Source of the DNA: Ferruginibacter sp.
GTDB lineage: Bacteria > Bacteroidota > Bacteroidia > Chitinophagales > Chitinophagaceae
Direction of reading: 5' to 3'
Assembly: GCA_025362235.1 (NCBI GenBank)
Contig: JANYGZ010000080.1
Coordinates: forward strand, 1 to 64,000
DNA length: 64,000 nt
The translations under genes were made by a program, and so were the position numbers. Below are positions 8,511 to 18,348 of this stretch, one piece after another (the first letter of the stretch is position 1; every line of letters starts with the position of its first letter). The notes beneath the pieces were generated by a model, which saw only the letters and a program-made list of their open reading frames with translations, ran no database searches and was not told the DNA's origin.

Positions 8511-9054
8511 ATTGGCCACTCATTTCCCGTTTACCCGCTCTGTCAAAAAAATAAATCATTATAAAAATACAGCCATAGGCAGCAATATTAAACCAGGTAT
8601 GATGATCTAACCCTAGTGGCATAGACCAGTGTTTATTAATAGCAATTAATAAAAAAGAAATGCGCAGTACATTAATAATCCAGATCAAAAACAACCCACT
8701 AAAAATCCATTTTGTCTTTTTCATCCAGCTGCCTGCATTGGCAATAATAAAAGCTGCCCAAAAACTTAATACGCCATAACCCAGACAATCAAATCCTATA
8801 TGAACTCCCCTCCCACTCTGTACACGTAAAGTATAAATTTCCCAAACATAGGTTTTATATCCTGCTATAAAAAGAACCACTCTTGCTCCATACAATAACG
8901 ATGACCTTAACCAAGATACATAATTGAAATAATGATCGAAAAATGGAATGTAATAACCGCCTGGAGCAGTGAGGCCAATAAAAGCTATGGTACCAAAATA
9001 TAACAAACAAAAAATACCAATAAACTTAAATAAATATTTTAGGAAGGGTTTCAT
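8497..9054 (-). CDS. Exosortase/archaeosortase family transpeptidase (XrtY-like)
   Basis: A 185-residue multi-pass membrane protein. The exosortase catalytic signature is visible in the right order: Cys90 in GFDCLGYG at the start of a helix, Arg131 in INVLRISFLL, and His151/152 in LDHHTWFN ahead of the last helix. Exosortases cleave a C-terminal sorting signal (short motif, helix, basic tail) at the outer face of the inner membrane and hand the substrate on to another anchor. The neighbours are a Wzy-like polymerase, a T9SS beta-helix protein and a GT4, which fits Bacteroidota exosortase loci tied to exopolysaccharide synthesis. The subfamily XrtY is my best guess from context. A candidate substrate is encoded at 50175-50393. 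Confidence 0.85.
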   Translation of the reverse strand: MKPFLKYLFKFIGIFCLLYFGTIAFIGLTAPGGYYIPFFDHYFNYVSWLRSSLLYGARVVLFIAGYKTYVWEIYTLRVQSGRGVHIGFDCLGYGVLSFWAAFIIANAGSWMKKTKWIFSGLFLIWIINVLRISFLLIAINKHWSMPLGLDHHTWFNIAAYGCIFIMIYFFDRAGKREMSGQYERA

Positions 9055-9122
9055 TTTTTGTTTGTTAAAATGCTATTATTGCCGGCCTCAATTTTTAGGA
9101 CTCATAAAAATAAAAAGACTGT

Positions 9123-11588
9123 TTAAAGCAATATAAAATTTTGAACAAAGCTGCCCCCTGATGTTATTACTTTTATGGAATACATACCAGGGGGCTGATG
9201 GCTAAGATCCAGCGCTTGTGTGGAATACAAACTTGCCCCCTCCTTTTTCAATACAATTTCGCCGATCGAATTAGAAACTATAAAACTTGTTCGGCCAATA
9301 TAACCATTCATGGAAATAAATATTTTACCATTTGACGGATTTGGATAAATAGTGAAAGATTTACTTGTATTGTCTTGGGATTTTATGGTTTTTATATCTG
9401 AGTAGCATATACTACCTGATTTTGCAACCACCCCTAGCCTGTATTTATATTCAATACCAGGCTGTATATTATCTGTCAATTCGTATAAAGAATCCGCAGC
9501 TATAGGTATGGTACTGATTATTTTAAAATTGCCATTTCCCGTTGCTCTTTGTACAACATACCTGTTAATATTATTTTGCTCAGTAATATTCCATTTTAGT
9601 TTTACCTGGCGGTTATTAATCGAATCCAATCCAAACGTAGCATTCACTTTTATAGAGCTTTGCGAGCAAGGATTTCTACAAGACTTTACTGATAATTCTT
9701 TATTTGTTCTGATTAGTTCTGCGGCTTCCTCATAAGTTGGCCTTTTTAAAAAACAGGATATAGCATCTGTCATGCCGGCCTGTAAACCTGCCGCCATATT
9801 CCCTTCCTTTGTATCAGCCAAATTATAATCACCATTTTCGGGATCTTTAAAAATTGCTTTTAAACCCCTTGGGTCATTTCTAAGATCAAAAAACAAACTA
9901 TGTTGATCCTGGCCGGATTGTTTTTTCCAATCGTCGAAATCGTCAATAATATAAGATCCATTATTTGTAGAAGGGTTGGTAACCGACCATTGAATGTTTT
10001 TACCTCTTAACAATACATATACATTATTATCCCAGCTGTCTTTTGATGTGGCTATACCATCAGTGGTATTGGTAGCAGCGGCTCTTAAAAACCCAGAAGG
10101 GCTTACATCACAAATAAAAATATTGCCAGAAGCAGTTATTTTATTGATAGCACCACCCGTACCTGAAACAAAGGAGCCTATTGTAGCATTTGGGTTATTG
10201 TTATTATTGCTGATATATATAATTGAATGGTGCAGGTTTATTGTTGTTTTATTCTGAGTAATGATCCCCGAAGCAAAACCAGTTTGCTTTGTTTTAATAA
10301 AAACATTTTCAATTGCAGCATTGATGGCATTATTTGCATCATTAAAGGCAATACCAAACGTTACATCTTTAAAAGAGGAATTACTGATTGTAACATGACC
10401 GGCATTTCCATAGTGATAGCCGGAATAAAAGCCATCTGCATAAATATTATTCAGCAGTACAGTATCGTTATTAGAAGTATACATAAATGGCCCAGCTGAT
10501 AAGCTATCAGCAAAAGCAACAACATTATCCATTTCTACAGCACCATAATTTGTTCCATAACTTGTATGGGCATATACAGGTGTTGGAATATCAAGAAATA
10601 TAGAATTTGTAACGTAGCAGTGCCTGTTTAATCCTTCCACATCATAAAAAACAACCGCAAATGCATTGGTATTTTTTGCGCCGGGTAAAAACAATGAATG
10701 ATTGATTGTTCCACTTCGCACTACTAAGTGATGGATGCCTGCCCCCGGTCCAAAAATAACTTTATTATAATAAGAATCAGCGCCACCTGGCAGCATACCA
10801 TTACCGGCACCAAAACCTCTTACCCATAAATTTTCGAAACGGTTATTTGCCTGGTAGGTACTGTTTACAGCCCAATCCTTCACTGTTACTTCGTAGCGGT
10901 ATTTTTTATTATCATTGGGCGAGCTTCCATCACTGGTATGAATGTATACGGGCATTGGATTTTGATTGGTAACAGGTGTGTAAAAAGAACCCGGTGTATT
11001 TTCTATATCCGTTTGGTTACTAAGAAATTTTAATAACCTTCTTGCTGTAAATGGTGCTGTTTTTTCCAGTTCCCTGTCAATTTCAAATACACTGATAAAA
11101 CTATATTGGCCAATAGTATTAATGCCATACCCAACAAACCCATTATAAAAAATGAGCTGATTAAAGGTATATATTTTACCAGCTTCTTTTAGCCAGCCTG
11201 CTCCAAATTCTTTTGTACCATTTAAAATAGCAAATTCATTCCCAGGCAAATTATTATCATAAGTATTTATTTCTATCGGATAAGAAGTAACAAGGCCTTC
11301 CTCAAAAATATTACCTTCTTTTAATCCAAGCTTTACTTTTTTGTTCACAAGCGAAAAAGTTTCAAGGGCAGGGGAAATGGCGGTAATTGTTTTTTTGGGG
11401 AATTGATAGGATGTTCCTGGAAAACTATCATTTCCATTATTACTCACATAAAAGTCAAATTTTTCCTGCGCCAGGCAGATAGTACAAAGATGAATTGCAA
11501 ATAAAAACATCACGCACCTGCTTAAGCGATTGGTTAACAGGCAAACTGCGCCGCTAAAAAAACAATATAGTTGGAAAAAATTATTCAC
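9123..11588 (-). CDS. Secreted parallel beta-helix protein with T9SS sorting domain
   Basis: An 821-residue secreted protein. A hydrophobic signal ending ICLAQ precedes the mature start EKFDFYVSNNGNDSFPG. About residues 60-620 resemble a right-handed parallel beta-helix (many short strands with Asn/Gly turns, as in pectate-lyase-like or epimerase folds). Residues ~650-740 look like a fibronectin-III-like module, and the last ~75 residues form a type A T9SS sorting domain (FTIYPNPSNGKIFIS ... PGMYSIKV ... FVQNFILL). The track start is a GTG; an in-frame ATG at 11510 would give a very short signal peptide, so the exact start is open. It lies between the polymerase and exosortase genes, so it may cut, epimerise or hold the glycan at the surface, but no catalytic residues can be assigned. 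Confidence 0.82.
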   Translation of the reverse strand: MNNFFQLYCFFSGAVCLLTNRLSRCVMFLFAIHLCTICLAQEKFDFYVSNNGNDSFPGTSYQFPKKTITAISPALETFSLVNKKVKLGLKEGNIFEEGLVTSYPIEINTYDNNLPGNEFAILNGTKEFGAGWLKEAGKIYTFNQLIFYNGFVGYGINTIGQYSFISVFEIDRELEKTAPFTARRLLKFLSNQTDIENTPGSFYTPVTNQNPMPVYIHTSDGSSPNDNKKYRYEVTVKDWAVNSTYQANNRFENLWVRGFGAGNGMLPGGADSYYNKVIFGPGAGIHHLVVRSGTINHSLFLPGAKNTNAFAVVFYDVEGLNRHCYVTNSIFLDIPTPVYAHTSYGTNYGAVEMDNVVAFADSLSAGPFMYTSNNDTVLLNNIYADGFYSGYHYGNAGHVTISNSSFKDVTFGIAFNDANNAINAAIENVFIKTKQTGFASGIITQNKTTINLHHSIIYISNNNNNPNATIGSFVSGTGGAINKITASGNIFICDVSPSGFLRAAATNTTDGIATSKDSWDNNVYVLLRGKNIQWSVTNPSTNNGSYIIDDFDDWKKQSGQDQHSLFFDLRNDPRGLKAIFKDPENGDYNLADTKEGNMAAGLQAGMTDAISCFLKRPTYEEAAELIRTNKELSVKSCRNPCSQSSIKVNATFGLDSINNRQVKLKWNITEQNNINRYVVQRATGNGNFKIISTIPIAADSLYELTDNIQPGIEYKYRLGVVAKSGSICYSDIKTIKSQDNTSKSFTIYPNPSNGKIFISMNGYIGRTSFIVSNSIGEIVLKKEGASLYSTQALDLSHQPPGMYSIKVITSGGSFVQNFILL

Positions 11589-11649
11589 TGAAATTTTTGT
11601 TATTAACTCAAGTGTACTTTAGTAAAATCAAAAAAAGGCTATTGGCTAT

Positions 11650-13059
11650 TCAGGGATTGGGATTAATTTTTAAAGCATTATAAAACAGGGGGAATACAAA
11701 TTTAATCAATAATGCGTAAGTTAGCAAACTCGCAAATAGCCGGCCTATTAAAATAGTGGCATCCATTTCATACCCATAAAATTCAAAAAAAAAGGAACAG
11801 GTTACAGCATAATTGAACAACAGGTTTGGTGTAGCTTTGGTAATAAAATAATGATTTAATTTACCATATAATAAACCAAGCAGCAATAAAGGCATCATCA
11901 TACCGAGGTAACCAAAATCTACATAACACTCTGCAAAATATCCCAGGCTAAAGGATACACCTTTGTCTGCCCTTGCATAAGGTATCCCTGTATATTTTGA
12001 TGTTTTAACAGAATTATCAACGGTTGGCTTATCTGGGTTGAAAAAACGGGGAGTGGTAGTATATTCTAATACTGATATCCAATTGGCGCCTTGTTGGTAA
12101 GGTATTACAGAAGGAACTCTTTCTATGGTTTTTGCAAAATGATAGGTATACTGAAGCCTGTCAAGAAATCCTTTTGTAGCTCCTTCAAGATTGCTTTCAT
12201 CTACTTGGTTAGAGAGGTCATATAACTTATTCAATGCATCATCCCGGGATACAGTAACTGTTTGTTTCCCCGATCCGGCATTTAAAAATGATCGGTATTC
12301 GCTTTTTACACTTGTCCATACCAAAACAAATATCAGAAACACACCCCCAATCAATAAGGAATACATGATGTACTTGAAATTTATGGCTACCATAAAAGTG
12401 ACCATTAAAACCAACAAATAATAAATTACAGTTTTAAATTCAGAAAAATAACTAAAAAAGCCAAGTACAAATTCAATCCCGACAAATAAGTAAAAAAAGC
12501 CCTTCTTTTCATTCTTGATTATACATAAAAAACCAAACAACAAAAACAACAACCATTTTATTTTAACAAGGCTAAAGATGATTTGTGTAAGATTTGAAAA
12601 TAAAAATGCTACTGCTCCCAGTGAAGAACTAATAAAAAATGCGCCAATATAAAAATACATGCATTTTTCTGTAGATAAAGAACTGGCACTATTTTTAAGA
12701 TCCTGCAAGCTTGCTTTCGGCAATTTATTTTGAAAATAAAGTATAGGGGCAAATAAAAAGACCATACCAATCAATGACAGTACAATTGCTGTGCTGTTTT
12801 CCGTTGACCTGTAATTGATATTCTCACCCAGGTAATCAGCCTGGAAAACACTGGCAATGATTTGAAGAATATGTTGAACAAGGATAAGCGTAAATACACC
12901 CGGTCGATAAGGCTGCTGGACCTGGAAAAATAGTAAAATCAACGTTACCAGGCAGGCAAACAGGTAAAACCCATTAGCAAATATTAGCATTGACAATACT
13001 ATTGCAAATAAAAAAAAGTACGAAAGGCTATCCAGCCTTATTATTGTTTTTTGCGCCAT
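11650..13059 (-). CDS. Wzy-like O-antigen/exopolysaccharide polymerase
   Basis: A 469-residue integral membrane protein with about 11-12 predicted helices and one long soluble loop (roughly residues 260-385, with TTTPRFFNPDKPTVDN and KGVSFSLGYFAECYVDFG). That is the arrangement of Wzy-type polymerases, which join lipid-linked repeat units in the periplasm. The FFNPDKP and GYFAECY region is the part I associate with Wzy-like proteins of exosortase loci. Primary sequence conservation in this family is low, so the call rests on topology, the loop motif and context. The gene is separate from the GT2 upstream by a 180-bp spacer with no ORF. Confidence 0.78.
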   Translation of the reverse strand: MAQKTIIRLDSLSYFFLFAIVLSMLIFANGFYLFACLVTLILLFFQVQQPYRPGVFTLILVQHILQIIASVFQADYLGENINYRSTENSTAIVLSLIGMVFLFAPILYFQNKLPKASLQDLKNSASSLSTEKCMYFYIGAFFISSSLGAVAFLFSNLTQIIFSLVKIKWLLFLLFGFLCIIKNEKKGFFYLFVGIEFVLGFFSYFSEFKTVIYYLLVLMVTFMVAINFKYIMYSLLIGGVFLIFVLVWTSVKSEYRSFLNAGSGKQTVTVSRDDALNKLYDLSNQVDESNLEGATKGFLDRLQYTYHFAKTIERVPSVIPYQQGANWISVLEYTTTPRFFNPDKPTVDNSVKTSKYTGIPYARADKGVSFSLGYFAECYVDFGYLGMMMPLLLLGLLYGKLNHYFITKATPNLLFNYAVTCSFFFEFYGYEMDATILIGRLFASLLTYALLIKFVFPLFYNALKINPNP

Positions 13060-13239
13060 TATATTGGAAATGCGTTTTTCAAGTAAACAATGGAATGATT
13101 ATAATAAACACTAATTAAGTTAAATACTTTCTTATCTAAATAATGAACGATTGCTTTTAATGCCGGTATTGCATCATTAATAAATTATTTTTTATAAAAA
13201 GATTAGTCGCCAAAAAATATGGGCATTAGATTTAAGGAC

Positions 13240-14175
13240 TTAATATTTACTGACATATGCTTTACCTGCTTTAAATAAACGGTTTTTTATAAAATAAACT
13301 GTCAAAACAAATATATTATCAAAACGATGAAGGCGGGTACAAAATTCCCAGGCCACATCCCGCTTTCCTTTTAAAAGAGCTTTGATCATTAACGTATAAT
13401 GAAATAACAATTTGTAATTGCGTAACAATAATCTCCCCTGTTTTTTTTGCTGTTCACTTACATAGCCCAATAAAATTTCATACACTTGTAAATCTTCCTT
13501 TAAATGATAAGTATAATATTTTTCCTGGCCACTCAGTTGTTCTGAGTGGTTACGTAACTGAACCAATGGCTCTCTTATAAAACCTACCGGATAATATTTT
13601 GCCATTCTTACCCACATTTCAAAATCACCACTTATTTTCATTTCTTCATTGAATAACCCTACTTTTTCTAATGCAACTTTACTAATTGCAACATTAGCAA
13701 TATTTCCCGCTATAGAACCTGTGAAAAAGGCAATATGTGCATGTAATTCTTTCGAAATAATTTCTGGTGTGTCATCGGGTTTTGAAATATTTAATAGTTT
13801 TCCAGAGGCATCAATATAATCCCTGCCGGTATAACTGAATCCAATTTCCGTATGCTGCTTGTGAAAGTTTACCACTTCATTAAAGCAATTGTGATACAAT
13901 ATATCATCCTGCGACCAAAGCTTAATAATGGGGGTATTTGCTTTTTTTATCAAAAAATTAAGATTAAAAAACAAGCCCTTATTTTGTTCATTTCTAAAAA
14001 GGCCTATTCTTTCATCTTTAAGTGATAAAAGGTATTCCCAGCTTCCATCAGTAGAGCAATCATCAATGATCAGAAATTCAAAATCAATAAAATCCTGTTT
14101 CAAAACAGAACTTACTGATTGATGTAAATATTTAATAGCATTATAAACCGGTAATATGATAGATATTGAAGCCAT
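13240..14175 (-). CDS. Glycosyltransferase family 2
   Basis: About 311 residues with a GT-A fold. It opens with SIILPVYNAIKYLHQSVSSVLKQ, then IIDDCSTDGSW (nucleotide-binding Asp pair) and a DXD-type WSQDD metal site near residue 100. It is an inverting transferase adding one sugar at the cytoplasmic face. The ATG at 14175 is preferred over the track's TTG at 14190 because the conserved beta-strand begins right after it. The C-terminal ~90 residues are helical and basic. Donor and acceptor are unknown. Confidence 0.87.
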   Translation of the reverse strand: MASISIILPVYNAIKYLHQSVSSVLKQDFIDFEFLIIDDCSTDGSWEYLLSLKDERIGLFRNEQNKGLFFNLNFLIKKANTPIIKLWSQDDILYHNCFNEVVNFHKQHTEIGFSYTGRDYIDASGKLLNISKPDDTPEIISKELHAHIAFFTGSIAGNIANVAISKVALEKVGLFNEEMKISGDFEMWVRMAKYYPVGFIREPLVQLRNHSEQLSGQEKYYTYHLKEDLQVYEILLGYVSEQQKKQGRLLLRNYKLLFHYTLMIKALLKGKRDVAWEFCTRLHRFDNIFVLTVYFIKNRLFKAGKAYVSKY

Positions 14176-14231
14176 ATTAAGTGGTAGCAAGCAAAATGAA
14201 GAATAGGTTAGAGAAAGAATAATTATTTTAT

Positions 14232-15434
14232 TTATACAACAAGTTCCCGGTTATATGGCTTACTGTTTATTGCATTAGTCATAATATCTTCAATAGCATT
14301 TACAATATGATTAAATGTAAAAGACTGTATTTTTAAACGGGATTGCCGCCCCATTTCAAGTACAATTTCCTTATTAATCAATGAGTGTTGTATAAGCTGC
14401 AGAATTTTATCATTATTTTTTAAATCTATAATCAATCCATTAATACCTTCATCAACCAGGTTTATCGCCCCTCCTGTTTTATTACTAGCTATCACCGCTT
14501 TACCCGAGGCCATCGCTTCATTTAAAGCCAGCCCCCATGTCTCTCCGGGCCCTGTTGATGGCAGAACAAATAAATCGGCAACCCGGTACATTACAGGCAT
14601 CTGCTGCTGATTTTTAAAACCCATCAACAATATTCTGTCATCCGACGCTGCTGCTGATTGTATAGTCTCCATGAGCTCCCCTGTTCCAACAAAAATAATT
14701 TTTAACCGCTTATCGTCGACAGATTTTAATAAGCTTATAAGAAATTGCGGGTTCTTTTTTTCCTCCAGTTTACCTGCAAATAATAGTATAATATCTTCCT
14801 TTTGTATTCCTGCATTTTTTCTTAGAATATCTGCATCAGCCTTGTAAATATCATCTGGTTCAGCAAACCGGTTATTATCAATGGCATGTGGTGCATACAG
14901 TAACTGGCCAGGTTTTAATCCATTAGCAAGAAAATATTCCTTATTGTTTAAACCCACATATAGCGCAATGTCTACATGGCTGTATACCCATTGTAAGAAT
15001 AGCCTGCGAAGATTTTTTTTGATACCAATATCTTCATCCAGTAAGGTAGAATCTCCTCTAAAAAGCACAGGCATTTTTTTATGAAAATACCGAAGGCATT
15101 TTAAATGACTATAAAAACTCCAGCCAAATACTAATATCGCATCCGGTTCCCATTCTTTTATTTCCTTATTTAATGTTGGGTTAACAATCCCTTTAAAATG
15201 ATGTGTTCCCGGTTTAGTGGCGGTATTCTTCACAAAGGTAAAATCGTAGCCTTCCAGTAATGGAATATCCCAGGCTACTTTTTCTCCAAAACCAGGATCA
15301 TATTTGGCATCCTGTTCCAATTGACCCCATGTATAAAAAACCATAATGGCCAGTTTTTTTCTTTCGGCCAATAGCCTGAACCAGGGCGCATTGTATTGAA
15401 TAGGGTGAGAAGTTATAATGGCGAGCCTTTTCAA
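14232..15434 (-). CDS. Glycosyltransferase family 4, TTG start
   Basis: About 400 residues, GT-B fold. The acceptor domain starts at KRLAIITSHPIQYNAPWFR, a familiar GT4 opening. The donor domain has LLFAGKLEEKKNPQFLI and PSTGPGETWGLALNEAMASGKAVIAS with the E-x7-E element. No ATG exists before the conserved N-terminus; the TTG at 15434 directly precedes KRLAII and is the most likely start. The track start at 15488 (also TTG) would add a hydrophobic 18-residue tail and overlap the upstream FkbM gene by 4 bp, so it cannot be excluded. Confidence 0.85.
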   Translation of the reverse strand: MKRLAIITSHPIQYNAPWFRLLAERKKLAIMVFYTWGQLEQDAKYDPGFGEKVAWDIPLLEGYDFTFVKNTATKPGTHHFKGIVNPTLNKEIKEWEPDAILVFGWSFYSHLKCLRYFHKKMPVLFRGDSTLLDEDIGIKKNLRRLFLQWVYSHVDIALYVGLNNKEYFLANGLKPGQLLYAPHAIDNNRFAEPDDIYKADADILRKNAGIQKEDIILLFAGKLEEKKNPQFLISLLKSVDDKRLKIIFVGTGELMETIQSAAASDDRILLMGFKNQQQMPVMYRVADLFVLPSTGPGETWGLALNEAMASGKAVIASNKTGGAINLVDEGINGLIIDLKNNDKILQLIQHSLINKEIVLEMGRQSRLKIQSFTFNHIVNAIEDIMTNAINSKPYNRELVV

Positions 15435-15484
15435 ATTAATTGTTGTTTTTGCAAAAGTGATTACAGGAAATGCAATAAAGCATA

Positions 15485-16231
15485 TCAAAGGTTTTCATTT
15501 ACAAAAATTGCATCACACCAGGCTATTTTACCTTTCCCATAAATCGGGTTATAAATATCCTGTAACCGGTATCCAAAATTTGACAGGTATAATGCTATTT
15601 CAGGAAATAGCGGTTGATCAACATACTGCTGTATAAAATATGCCTCGGTATATATAATGTCTATTTTTTTTTCTTTTAATAAATTTTCTGCCCCTTTTAA
15701 TGCTTTCAATTCGCTTCCCTGGATGTCAAGTTTTAGTATATGTATTTGTTCAATATTCTCTTCCAGATAACTTTGTGCCAATGTTTTAACAGGCATTTTT
15801 TTTTGCTCTATTGTCTGTACCTGTGCATCAGAATTTAGCCCTGCTTTTTGTGATGGAAGAAAGGAACTTGTATCAATACTTTTATTTAAATGAAATATGA
15901 GCTCCCCTGTACTATCAGAAATACCTGCATTTTCAATCTTTATATTTGTATTATCATGAAATAATTTCCGCAATCCTTCACACAGGTAAGTAACCGGTTC
16001 AAATGCAATAATTGTTGAAGAAGGAAAATGTTCCAAAAATTTTACAATAGTATCACCACGGTTGGCCCCTACATCATAAATTACTATTGGTTTACTTTTA
16101 AAAACCTGTTTAAAAAAATCGAATTCATTTTTTTTAAAATCTCCTTTTGCCAATGCCTGTAAATAATTACTCCCATGAAGTTCAACTCCAAATTTTCGTA
16201 AATAGTGATTTAATTTATTTTTAATTGACAT
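15485..16231 (-). CDS. FkbM family SAM-dependent methyltransferase
   Basis: A 248-residue class I methyltransferase. The SAM-binding motif I is IYDVGANRGDT (~51-60), an acidic AFEPV follows on the next strand, and the FkbM-typical LKLDIQGSELKALKGAE is near residue 165. FkbM enzymes in glycan loci usually O-methylate sugar hydroxyls, and that is the inferred role. It is one of three FkbM proteins in the locus. Confidence 0.88.
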   Translation of the reverse strand: MSIKNKLNHYLRKFGVELHGSNYLQALAKGDFKKNEFDFFKQVFKSKPIVIYDVGANRGDTIVKFLEHFPSSTIIAFEPVTYLCEGLRKLFHDNTNIKIENAGISDSTGELIFHLNKSIDTSSFLPSQKAGLNSDAQVQTIEQKKMPVKTLAQSYLEENIEQIHILKLDIQGSELKALKGAENLLKEKKIDIIYTEAYFIQQYVDQPLFPEIALYLSNFGYRLQDIYNPIYGKGKIAWCDAIFVNENL

Positions 16232-16310
16232 TATCCGTTATTTATAAAAGTGCATTTATATGCCCGTAATTTTAAAATAGAAAAACCAATCATTGTCGCT
16301 TTTATCTATT

Positions 16311-17417
16311 TCAGGGATATGAAGAATAATTTGATGTTTGCCTATTAGCAGATAATTTGAAATAAAAAGATTCGAGCAAATTATAACTGACATAACTAAA
16401 CGGGATCAGAAAAATAAGTGTTATTATTATAAGCACGACTGTGCCCGCAGCACTTATCGATATGTATTGCCTGAAATATTGAAAACACAATTCAAGTACC
16501 AGCATATGCCAAAGGTAAAAACTGTAAGATATCCTTCCCAAAAATACCAAAACCCCGTTACTAAATATTTTGTTTATAAAGCTATTCCTAAGTGAGCTTA
16601 GTATCATTATACTGAAACCAAGTGTCATAATCAATGGGCCGGCGCTTTCAAATATGAAACCCCAGTTCCCCATATATTTTACGAATGCCGAATAAAAAAA
16701 AATCTTTCCGGTATAAGAAACAAACAAGCCTAAAAAGAAACCTGTTATTCCTGATAAAAAAGAACGGGATAAAATTTGCTCCTTAAAAATAAATCCAAGA
16801 AGCATTCCCCAACCAAAATGTTCAAAATTTGCAAAAATGGTATAATACCAGCCAAAATCACCAGCATAAATATAACCGCAATAATGCAGCAGGTTAAGCA
16901 AGAACCCAACAATCAACATACCTACAATTATTGGAATGTAGCCGAAGCTTTTAATTAGTATAAAAATGGGGGGAAGCATAATATAAAAAAGCCATTCTAC
17001 AGAAAGTGACCAAAACAAGGCGGCAATACTTGTACCTGGAATATAGGTTTGAAGAAAAATAAAATTGGCAAAGAGGCTGAATAAAAGTTCTCTCGAAAAA
17101 GATCCATACCTATGCAAGCCATAGACAATGCAGGCAATATAAAAAGCTGGTGCAATACGTAACCATCTTTTTTTCCAAAACCTTAGGAGTGCCTTAAGAG
17201 AATAGTCTTTATTTTTACTCATTACAAGTAAGAAACAGAATCCGCTGATTATAAAAAACAAATGAACACCATTTCCCCATATATTCACCACCTGAAATAA
17301 ATCAACGGGACCCAAATACAAGGATGGATGATTAAGAATACCAAGCGTATGAGTAAATAATACTCCTATAGCAGCAATTGCACGCCAGCCATCTATACAA
17401 CTTATTCTTCTGTTCAT
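16311..17417 (-). CDS. Acyltransferase 3 family membrane O-acyltransferase
   Basis: A 368-residue integral membrane protein with about ten helices. The family-3 acyltransferase landmarks are IDGWRAIAAIGVLFTHT near the N-terminus (the His is thought to take part in catalysis) and VHLFFIISGFCFLL. These proteins move acetyl or other acyl groups across the inner membrane onto periplasmic sugars (OafA, NodX and WecH relatives). Here it would modify the glycan after or during export. Confidence 0.9.
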   Translation of the reverse strand: MNRRISCIDGWRAIAAIGVLFTHTLGILNHPSLYLGPVDLFQVVNIWGNGVHLFFIISGFCFLLVMSKNKDYSLKALLRFWKKRWLRIAPAFYIACIVYGLHRYGSFSRELLFSLFANFIFLQTYIPGTSIAALFWSLSVEWLFYIMLPPIFILIKSFGYIPIIVGMLIVGFLLNLLHYCGYIYAGDFGWYYTIFANFEHFGWGMLLGFIFKEQILSRSFLSGITGFFLGLFVSYTGKIFFYSAFVKYMGNWGFIFESAGPLIMTLGFSIMILSSLRNSFINKIFSNGVLVFLGRISYSFYLWHMLVLELCFQYFRQYISISAAGTVVLIIITLIFLIPFSYVSYNLLESFYFKLSANRQTSNYSSYP

Positions 17418-17465
17418 TTATTAAATACCATTTTCATAATAAGCCGACTGATTGGTAATATAGTT

Positions 17466-18347
17466 TTAACTCAAAAATCTTTTTCCAACAATTAATCTCT
17501 TTTTCAACTCATGTGTTGACTCTTCTGCTTCGTAATTCCATATAATATCCTCGTAACCATTCATACTGTTATTCTTAATAAAGGGTTGCCAATCATTCAC
17601 CGGCCTTATTACAATAGCATCTGATAGAAAAGCGGCCCAATAACCAAATGTGCTGCTTTGAGACAGAATCATAATTTTACTTTTGCTTAACAAAATGATA
17701 TCCAGAATATCAGGCTTATCTTCTGCAATATGTATATTGGGTAGGCGCAATAAAGCCGTAAGTTCCTCTTCATGAGCATCTGTGAAAATGGTAACTGAAT
17801 AATTTTGACCCAATGCATCTCTTACTGCATTAATCCCTTTTATAAAATATTCAAGGGGCGTAGTTTGATTTCCTAATTTAAAATCCCCCCTGCGGATATG
17901 TACACCAATGACTGGATTTTGAAACTCCAATAATTTACTTCTCATTTTTGGTGTTATTGTGTTAAACAACTCTTTTGTAACCATTGCAGAATGATCCCTG
18001 ATAGAACCAAAAACGTCCGGGCCCGTTAACGCTTTATTAAAGAGGTAAACCTTTTTATCATTACCCCCAAAAGCGGCTACAACTTCAACAACAGGGTCAG
18101 GTTCTATATCAGTGAATATGCAATATATCTTCATCGTCAAACGCTTCCACAAAGGTGTTTCTGTAAAGTAGCCGAAATATAACCTGCTTTTTCTCTCTCT
18201 CCGCAGCAATGCTCCCCAATGTAAACCCCACCATGATGTAGTAGTATAAGGCAAATTATTTAGCTGGGCAAATACTACTCCTTTTGCCCATACCAACAGC
18301 ATATTTCCCAAACCCGTTCCAGGAAACCTGATATGTACTTTCGCCAC
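17466..18347 (-). CDS. Alpha-1,2-fucosyltransferase-like (GT11) enzyme
   Basis: A 293-residue protein with the HxRRGD-type motif GVHIRRGDF (~148-156), the nucleotide-binding signature of GT11 alpha-1,2-fucosyltransferases. It also has an N-terminal GLGNMLLVWAKG segment resembling the GLGNQ...A.. start of that family and a C-terminal SQSSTFGYWAAFL element. Start is GTG. The match to GT11 is partial (GLGN-M rather than the usual GLGNQMFQYA), so another GDP-sugar transferase of the same fold is possible. No GDP-fucose synthesis genes lie in the window. Confidence 0.7.
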   Translation of the reverse strand: MAKVHIRFPGTGLGNMLLVWAKGVVFAQLNNLPYTTTSWWGLHWGALLRRERKSRLYFGYFTETPLWKRLTMKIYCIFTDIEPDPVVEVVAAFGGNDKKVYLFNKALTGPDVFGSIRDHSAMVTKELFNTITPKMRSKLLEFQNPVIGVHIRRGDFKLGNQTTPLEYFIKGINAVRDALGQNYSVTIFTDAHEEELTALLRLPNIHIAEDKPDILDIILLSKSKIMILSQSSTFGYWAAFLSDAIVIRPVNDWQPFIKNNSMNGYEDIIWNYEAEESTHELKKRLIVGKRFLS

Positions 18348-18348
18348 T

